Shown: in pieces, positions 6,240 to 10,050 of the stretch | Layout: each line of letters opens with the position of its first letter | Position numbering within the stretch: position 1 is the stretch's first letter | Assembly (NCBI GenBank): GCA_027016475.1 | Contig: JALUTL010000044.1 | Coordinates: 5,090-15,139 of the forward strand | Length of the DNA: 10,050 bases | DNA from: Candidatus Heimdallarchaeota archaeon | Lineage (GTDB): Archaea; Asgardarchaeota; Heimdallarchaeia; Heimdallarchaeales; Kariarchaeaceae | Direction of reading: 5' to 3' | The notes under the pieces: generated by a model | Told to the model about the DNA's origin: nothing | The model's database searches: none | Seen by the model: only the letters and a program-made list of their open reading frames with translations | Made by a program: the position numbers and the translations under genes

Positions 6240-6353
6240 GGTTCCATCATCGGAACCACTTTAATCGATCGTTTCCTTTGCCCATCGCGGCAATCAACGA
6301 CGATACAGGGAGCTGGCGAGAGCTGACTTTCTTCTGGAACGATCGGTTAAAGT
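6240..6353 (+). ncRNA. Structured RNA element upstream of rpl32e (leader or small RNA)
   Basis: The 261-bp gap 6121-6381 holds no recognisable gene but strong secondary structure. GGTTCC at 6240-6245 pairs perfectly with GGAACC at 6252-6257. Immediately next, 6258-6276 pairs with 6336-6353 in an 18-bp stem with one G-U pair and one bulged U (6274). Inside that stem are a hairpin with arms TTGCC (6278-6282) and GGCAA (6289-6293), and a weaker one with arms AGCT (6311-6314 and 6321-6324). The inverted repeat reads the same on either strand, but its place 28 nt before the rpl32e start and behind plus-strand TATA-like boxes suggests a leader of the ribosomal protein mRNA. A separate small RNA is possible. 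It matches no RNA family I recognise. Confidence 0.5.
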
Positions 6354-6381
6354 CTTAAAAGAACAGAAGGAAGTAGTCAGG

Positions 6382-6894
6382 ATGAGCGACAAAAAAGAAC
6401 GCCTATTACGCATCAAGGCCGAAAAAAATCGCAGACGGCCAAAGTTCTTGAGATCCGAATGGCATAGACTGAAACGAATCCAGACTTCATGGAGAGCCCC
6501 GAAGGGTATTGACAACAAGATGAGGCATAAGCTGAAAGGCAAAAGAAAAATGCCGACAACAGGTTACAAGAACCCAAAGGATGTAAGGGGACTTCATCCG
6601 TCAGGATTCGAAGTTGTCCGAATTTTCAGGATTGAAGACTTGGAAACCATAGATCCAGAAACACAGATCGTACAAATTGCCCGAACAGTTGGATCAAAGA
6701 AACGGATTGCCATCATTGATCGAGCCGAAGAATTGGAAATACATGTCATCAATCCACAAATCAGAAGACGAGAACATGTCGTCGAGGAAGAGGAGTTTAC
6801 TGAAGAAGATTTCGAACTCCTTGATGAAGTGGAAGAAGAGGATGATGTAGATTTGGCCGATGCAATTGAGGAAGAGGAGGAGAATAGACAATGA
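6382..6894 (+). CDS. rpl32e: 50S ribosomal protein L32e with acidic C-terminal tail
   Basis: A 170-residue L32e, an archaeal/eukaryotic large-subunit protein. Core motifs: RRRPKFLRSEWHR near 17-29, WRAPKGIDNKMRHKLKGKRKMP near 37-58 and VRGLHPSGFEVVRI near 69-82, followed by ARTVGSKKRIAIIDRAEEL. The core would end near residue 130. A further roughly 38 residues are almost purely acidic, an unusual addition for a basic rRNA-binding protein. The start at 6382 gives the same N-terminus as Pyrococcus L32e as I recall it. The frame remains open for another 39 codons upstream (back to a TAA at 6262), but no ATG, GTG or TTG occurs there. No clear Shine-Dalgarno is present. It is first gene of the run and overlaps rpl19e by 4 nt (ATGA). 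Its Glu codons supply the AGGAGG before rpl19e. Confidence 0.96.
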   Translation: MSDKKERLLRIKAEKNRRRPKFLRSEWHRLKRIQTSWRAPKGIDNKMRHKLKGKRKMPTTGYKNPKDVRGLHPSGFEVVRIFRIEDLETIDPETQIVQIARTVGSKKRIAIIDRAEELEIHVINPQIRRREHVVEEEEFTEEDFELLDEVEEEDDVDLADAIEEEEENRQ

Positions 6895-7364
6895 GCGATC
6901 TTCGAGCCCAAAGACGAATTGCAGCAGAACTGTTGAAAGTTGGAGTCAATAGAGTGCATATTGACGAAAATCAGATGGGAAAGGTATCATTGGCTTTAAC
7001 CAGAAAAGATGTTGCCAAACTCATTCGGCTTGGCGTCATCTCAAAACGACGTGTTGTCGGCACAAGCAGAAGAAAGGCCAGAGCCCGGCACTATAAGAGA
7101 CAACGTGGCCAAGGAAAAGGTCTCGGATCGAGAAAAGGTTCGGCAAATGCCAGAAACAATGCCAAAAGAGTTTGGATCAACAAAATCCGGGCTCAAAGAA
7201 AATACCTCAGAAAACTCCGTGACGAAGGGTATCTGACTCCACAAACATATCGAAAACTGTACTTGCAGGCCAAAGGGAACCTGTTCAGAAGTGTGCGCTA
7301 TCTGCACAACTACATTGCTGAAAGGGATCTTGCAAGTAAGAAGCTCCCTCAATTCAGTAGGTGA
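6891..7364 (+). CDS. rpl19e: 50S ribosomal protein L19e
   Basis: A 157-residue L19e, an archaeal/eukaryotic 50S protein that helps bridge the two subunits (known). Signature regions: DLRAQRRIAAELLKVGVNRV at 3-22, ALTRKDVAKLIRLGVI near 35-50, the basic rRNA-binding stretch GTSRRKARARHYKRQRGQGKGLGSRKGSANAR near 57-88, and LRDEGYLTPQTYRKLYLQAKGNLFRSVRYLHNYI near 108-141. Length and order are normal. The ATG overlaps the L32e stop. An AGGAGG formed by the upstream Glu codons (6875-6880) lies 10 nt before it and serves as the ribosome binding site. Confidence 0.97.
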   Translation: MSDLRAQRRIAAELLKVGVNRVHIDENQMGKVSLALTRKDVAKLIRLGVISKRRVVGTSRRKARARHYKRQRGQGKGLGSRKGSANARNNAKRVWINKIRAQRKYLRKLRDEGYLTPQTYRKLYLQAKGNLFRSVRYLHNYIAERDLASKKLPQFSR

Positions 7365-7369
7365 TTGCA

Positions 7370-7960
7370 ATGGCACACGGACCAAGATATCGTGTCCCAC
7401 TTCGAAGACGAAGAGAAGGGAAAACAAACTATTACAAAAGACGGGAATTGCTCAAATCTGGCAGAACACGCCTAGTCGTACGAAAGTCTAACCGCAATAT
7501 GACTATTCAGTTCGTCGAATCCCTCCCCGATGGCGACAAAATCCTTGTGGGAACAACAAGCATGAAATTGCCGGCCTATGGCTGGAAAATCGCAACCGGT
7601 AATATTCCTGGAGCTTATCTCACAGGATATTTGGCAGGAAAAATGGCACTTGCAGCAGGAATCGAGGACGCCATTTTGGATCTTGGCGTTCAAGTTCCTC
7701 AATCGGGCAGCCGATTATATGCCGCACTCAAAGGTGTTATCGATGCCGGTGTAGAGGTTCCCGCTGGCGAGAAAATCTTCCCTGAAGAAAACATCATCAG
7801 GGGAGAACACATCAAGAATTACAGTGAAAAACTCAAGGAAGAAGACAAAGATGCCTATAAGAACAGATTTGCTGGTTATCTTAAGGCCAAGCAGAATCCG
7901 GAGAAGATCGAATCCCATTTCGACAAGACTCTGGAGGCAATAAACAAGGCATTTGAATAG
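7370..7960 (+). CDS. rpl18: 50S ribosomal protein L18 (uL18)
   Basis: A 196-residue archaeal uL18, the 5S rRNA-binding protein of the central protuberance. The N-terminus MAHGPRYRVPLRRRREGKTNYYKRRELLKSG is the family hallmark. GDKILVGTTSMKL, GNIPGAYLTGYLAGKMAL and LDLGVQVPQSGSRLYAALKGVIDAGVEVP continue it, and the helical tail contains the archaeal-type extension. I start at the ATG at 7370, preceded by GGTGA at 7360-7364 with 5 nt spacing. A GTG at 7361 lies inside that ribosome binding site and would add only three residues. The L19e stop is 5 nt upstream and the S5 start 10 nt downstream. Confidence 0.97.
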   Translation: MAHGPRYRVPLRRRREGKTNYYKRRELLKSGRTRLVVRKSNRNMTIQFVESLPDGDKILVGTTSMKLPAYGWKIATGNIPGAYLTGYLAGKMALAAGIEDAILDLGVQVPQSGSRLYAALKGVIDAGVEVPAGEKIFPEENIIRGEHIKNYSEKLKEEDKDAYKNRFAGYLKAKQNPEKIESHFDKTLEAINKAFE

Positions 7961-7970
7961 GTGATGAAAA

Positions 7971-8591
7971 ATGAGTAGACCAGTATTAGAAGATTGGGAA
8001 CCCCGTACCAGACTTGGCAAGGATGTCATGGAGGGGAAAATCACAAGCCTCGAAGAAATATTCAAACAGGGTCTTGTTATCCGTGAATGGCAGATTGTCG
8101 ATATGCTCCTACCGGACATCGAGGATCATATTCTCCAAATCAAACTAGTCCAAAAAATGAGCCGTGCAGGAAGAAAAAGACAATTTCGGGCAACTGCTGT
8201 TGTTGGCAACCACGCCGGTTACGTTGGTGTCGGTGAAGCAAAACTAAAGGAAGCAGGCCCAGCAATCCGAAAAGCAATTTTGAATGCAAAGCTAAACATC
8301 GCTCCAGTCCGTCGTGGATGCGGCTCATGGGAGTGCAATTGTGGTGGAAACCACAGCATCCCCTTCAAAACACAGGGGGCAACCGGATCTGTTCGTGTGG
8401 AATTGATCCCCGCACCCCGTGGTCTTGGATTGGCCGCTGGAGAAGTGGCTAAAGTTGTGCTTTCATTCGCAGGAATACAGGACATCTGGAGCAGAACTTC
8501 CGGACAAACATCTACAACCTCCAACTACGCGTTGGCGACATTTGAGGCCTTGAAGAACACATATCGTGTCCTGCCTCCAACTGAATGGTGA
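7971..8591 (+). CDS. rps5: 30S ribosomal protein S5 (uS5)
   Basis: A 206-residue archaeal uS5, the only small-subunit protein in the window; it lies at the mRNA entry side of the 30S and affects decoding accuracy. Family stretches: LEDWEPRTRLGKDVMEGKI near 6-24, SRAGRKRQFRATAVVGNHAGYVGVGEAK at 64-91, and the archaeal/eukaryotic insert RRGCGSWECNCGGNHSIPF at 114-132, where Cys117, Cys122, Cys124 and His128 could bind a metal (inferred). VRVELIPAPRGLGLAAGEVAK follows. The ATG comes 10 nt after L18, with GGTGAT directly following the L18 stop codon's TA as ribosome binding site. Length is ordinary. Confidence 0.98.
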   Translation: MSRPVLEDWEPRTRLGKDVMEGKITSLEEIFKQGLVIREWQIVDMLLPDIEDHILQIKLVQKMSRAGRKRQFRATAVVGNHAGYVGVGEAKLKEAGPAIRKAILNAKLNIAPVRRGCGSWECNCGGNHSIPFKTQGATGSVRVELIPAPRGLGLAAGEVAKVVLSFAGIQDIWSRTSGQTSTTSNYALATFEALKNTYRVLPPTEW

Positions 8592-8608
8592 TAGAGGAGA
8601 TGATAATA

Positions 8609-9085
8609 ATGGCAGAACAAGAAATTTACGCAATAGTAAGATTGCGAGGAGAACCGGATACTCACCACTCCATTCGCAAAACCCTCTCCCTCCTCAGGCT
8701 CCACAAAGTCAATCATGCAGTCATTTATCCGAAGACAGAGAGCATAGACGGAATGCTCTTCAAAGCAAAGGACAAAGTGACTTGGGGTACAATTGACAAG
8801 CCTACAATGGTACACCTCCTGAAAAAGAGAGGTGAGCTTGTCGGCAGGAAAAAACTGACCGATGAATACATCAAGGAACACACCAAATACAAATCAATCG
8901 AGGATTTCGTTGACGCCATGTTTGAAGGCAAGGCAAAGCTGACTGACATCCCCGATCTGAGACCGGTGTTCCGGCTCTCTCCTCCCCGAAAAGGATTCAA
9001 ATCTCTCAAATTGCCCTATGAAAAGAAAGGTGATTTGGGATACCGTGGAGAGAATATGACCAACTTAATCAAGAGGATGGCGTGA
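8609..9085 (+). CDS. rpl30: 50S ribosomal protein L30 (uL30)
   Basis: A 158-residue archaeal uL30. AEQEIYAIVRLRGEPDTHHSIRKTLSLLRLHKVNHAV at the N-terminus, WGTIDKPTMVHLLKKRGELVGRKKLTDEYIKEH in the middle, and LRPVFRLSPPRKGFKSLKLPYEKKGDLGYRGENM near the end match the archaeal long form (bacterial L30 is about 60 residues). The ATG at 8609 is chosen because homologues start right before this strand and AGGAG sits 9 nt ahead. In-frame ATGs at 8585 and 8600 would overlap S5 or the ribosome binding site and add up to eight unrelated residues. Confidence 0.97.
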   Translation: MAEQEIYAIVRLRGEPDTHHSIRKTLSLLRLHKVNHAVIYPKTESIDGMLFKAKDKVTWGTIDKPTMVHLLKKRGELVGRKKLTDEYIKEHTKYKSIEDFVDAMFEGKAKLTDIPDLRPVFRLSPPRKGFKSLKLPYEKKGDLGYRGENMTNLIKRMA

Positions 9086-9089
9086 AGAT

Positions 9090-9560
9090 ATGACAGTACG
9101 AAAAACAAGAAAAGTCAGAAAGCAAAGAGGGTCACGATCCCATGGATATGGTGTTATCAAGGATCACAAAGGAAAAGGCATGAAGGGCGGCAGTGGAAAG
9201 GCCGGACTTTTCAGTCACAGGTGGCTTCAGGCAATTAAACAGGCCAAAAAAGAAAGACGTCCAAACATCACTGGAAAGTATGGGTTCATTCGCCCACAAC
9301 AGTTCCTCAAAAAATATGGTGTCATCAATGTTTCCCAACTGAATGCATCGATAGATACATTGGTTGATCAGGAAAAGGCCCAAAAGGAAGGTGACGTCTA
9401 TGTTGTTGATCTGTCTGTATTAGGGATCAAGAAACTCCTTGCTCAAGGTGAAGTAACCAAACCAATGAAAATCACCGTTGAAATGGCAACAGATCGTGCC
9501 GTCAGCAAAATTGAAGGTGCTGGCGGAACAGTAACCATAATTGGTGAAGACGAAGAGTAG
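9090..9560 (+). CDS. rpl15: 50S ribosomal protein L15 (uL15)
   Basis: A 156-residue archaeal uL15, an early-assembly 50S protein running deep into 23S rRNA. The basic Gly-rich N-terminus (RKTRKVRKQRGSRSHGYG at 4-21, then HKGKGMKGGSGKAG) and the C-terminal domain ending VSKIEGAGGTVTIIGEDEE are typical. The ATG lies 4 nt after the L30 stop with only a weak upstream GTGA, so translation probably depends on coupling. secY, the usual next gene in archaeal spc operons, is absent; instead the stop codon touches the stop of a minus-strand gene. Confidence 0.97.
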   Translation: MTVRKTRKVRKQRGSRSHGYGVIKDHKGKGMKGGSGKAGLFSHRWLQAIKQAKKERRPNITGKYGFIRPQQFLKKYGVINVSQLNASIDTLVDQEKAQKEGDVYVVDLSVLGIKKLLAQGEVTKPMKITVEMATDRAVSKIEGAGGTVTIIGEDEE

Positions 9561-9603
9561 TCACTCAGCAGTTTCTTCTTCTTCCTCATCTTTTTTCTCT
9601 TTG
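9561..9603 (+). terminator. Possible U-rich terminator for the L32e-L15 operon
   Basis: Directly after the L15 stop the plus strand is pyrimidine-rich, with T-runs at 9580-9582, 9588-9589 and a run of six T at 9591-9596. Archaeal termination works on U-tracts without a hairpin. These bases are also the antisense of the Glu/Lys-rich tail of the convergent regulator, so the composition may simply follow from that coding sequence. Confidence 0.35.
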
Positions 9604-9992
9604 ACGCCTGTCAAATATTCAAAATAATTTTCCAAATCATTCACCTTTTCAACAGAAGTGGCATGCCAATGATCCAAAATTTCCCTTAATTTGTTTCGGA
9701 ACACTTCCAAATTTACCATTGTATAAACATACCAGTATCCGCGTTTTCCCTCAGCACTCTCTTTTCTTCTTTCTACCAACTTACACTCTCTCAGTTTCTT
9801 GAGACATCGGTTGACTAGCACTCTGTCGTTTCTTCCTAACTTTTCCATAATTGCCGTGACATCTGCTTCTTTCAGGGAAATCAATATTTCAAGTGTCTGA
9901 TACTCAATGTAATTGAGGCCGTAGACTGCCTGAATTATGTCCTTTAACTCTAATTTCCCCGAAAACAAATCTCTGAGAAACGTGTAGTCCAT
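9561..9992 (-). CDS. TrmB-like winged-helix transcriptional regulator
   Basis: A 143-residue protein with a winged helix-turn-helix at about residues 25-95. GLNYIEYQTLEILISLKEADVTAIMEKLGRNDRVLVNRCLKKLRECKLVERRK has the helix-turn-helix pattern (helix, ADVTAIMEKLG, recognition helix RNDRVLVNRCLKKL) and GYWYVYTMV is the wing. The C-terminal helices (LEVFRNKLREILDHWHATSVEKV) probably dimerise, and the protein ends in a Lys/Glu-rich tail. It resembles small archaeal TrmB/EarA-type regulators that lack a sugar-binding domain. Targets are unknown; nothing shows it controls the adjacent ribosomal operon. The ATG has no ribosome binding site but a TATA box at the leaderless distance. It converges on rpl15 with no spacer. 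Confidence 0.8.
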   Translation of the reverse strand: MDYTFLRDLFSGKLELKDIIQAVYGLNYIEYQTLEILISLKEADVTAIMEKLGRNDRVLVNRCLKKLRECKLVERRKESAEGKRGYWYVYTMVNLEVFRNKLREILDHWHATSVEKVNDLENYFEYLTGVKEKKDEEEEETAE

Positions 9993-10018
9993 TCTACACT
10001 TAAACGTTTTGCCTTCAT

Positions 10019-10028
10019 TTTAATTAAA
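10019..10028 (-). promoter_or_regulatory. TATA box of the winged-helix regulator
   Basis: TTTAATTAAA, a palindrome, lies 27-36 bp before the ATG at 9992, where no Shine-Dalgarno is found. This fits a leaderless transcript starting at or just before the ATG. Confidence 0.55.
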
Positions 10029-10050
10029 CTTTCTGAATTTTCTCCCCGTA

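Noticed and set aside
6121..6381. tRNA, 5S rRNA or known guide RNA in the intergenic region
   Set aside because: No cloverleaf with conserved T-loop and anticodon arm, and no clear C/D box pair. An ACA at 6363-6365 follows the stem but at a poor distance for an H/ACA RNA.
6294..6542. Minus-strand open frame across the rpl32e start
   Set aside because: It is antisense to the L32e N-terminus, low in complexity, resembles no family and lacks promoter or ribosome binding site.
6594..6959. Ser-rich minus-strand open frame opposite L32e/L19e
   Set aside because: The serine runs are the antisense of the Glu-rich L32e tail; composition artefact.
1..10050. CRISPR arrays, insertion sequences, prophage or integrase signals
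   Set aside because: No repeated spacer-like units, transposase, terminal repeats or integrase motifs were seen; the window is core housekeeping DNA.

Overview
This window is archaeal chromosome, most likely from a euryarchaeal-type lineage. It carries archaea/eukaryote-specific ribosomal proteins (L19e, L32e) and archaeal forms of L1, L10, L12, L18, S5, L30 and L15. It also has two PurP-type ATP-grasp proteins (archaeal purine synthesis), GGTGA-type ribosome binding sites, and leaderless genes with a TATA box about 25-30 bp before the start codon. From memory, the first PurP, L32e and L30 look most like Pyrococcus/Thermococcus proteins, but base composition is moderate and I cannot place the species.

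Layout. Positions 18-5154 (minus strand) read L1 -> L10 -> L12 -> PurP -> divergent PurP paralogue -> ThiL/AIR-synthase-like kinase: the ribosomal stalk operon followed by a purine/thiamine-flavoured cluster with its own likely promoter. A TATA region at 5251-5261 separates this from a plus-strand MTH1187-type thiamine-binding protein (5345-5644), which overlaps tail-to-tail with a minus-strand GNAT acetyltransferase (5641-6120). After a 261-bp gap with strong RNA structure comes the plus-strand run L32e-L19e-L18-S5-L30-L15 (6382-9560), the second half of the archaeal spc-like operon. Its usual partners L6 (before) and SecY (after) are missing. A minus-strand winged-helix regulator (9561-9992) abuts L15 with no spacer.

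How the parts work together. L1, L10 and L12 form the mobile L1 and P stalks of the 50S subunit. L32e, L19e, L18, L30 and L15 are other 50S proteins, and S5 belongs to the 30S. Genes within each run overlap or sit a few bases apart, so they are surely cotranscribed and probably translationally coupled. The PurP proteins act at the FAICAR step of purine synthesis (established for the family). The adjacent ThiL-like protein belongs to the fold shared by thiamine-phosphate kinase and AIR synthetase.

Most interesting signals: (1) rpl1 has no ATG, GTG or TTG start at the position required by homology. A perfect Shine-Dalgarno lies 6 nt before an in-frame ATC, and the leader folds into a two-stem element with an asymmetric internal loop resembling an L1-binding site and touching the Shine-Dalgarno. 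Together these suggest autoregulated initiation. (2) The gap before rpl32e holds an 18-bp stem plus nested hairpins, a strong candidate for a new structured leader or small RNA. (3) The second PurP has lost the glycine-rich ATP loop and other family motifs. (4) L32e carries an unusual acidic tail.
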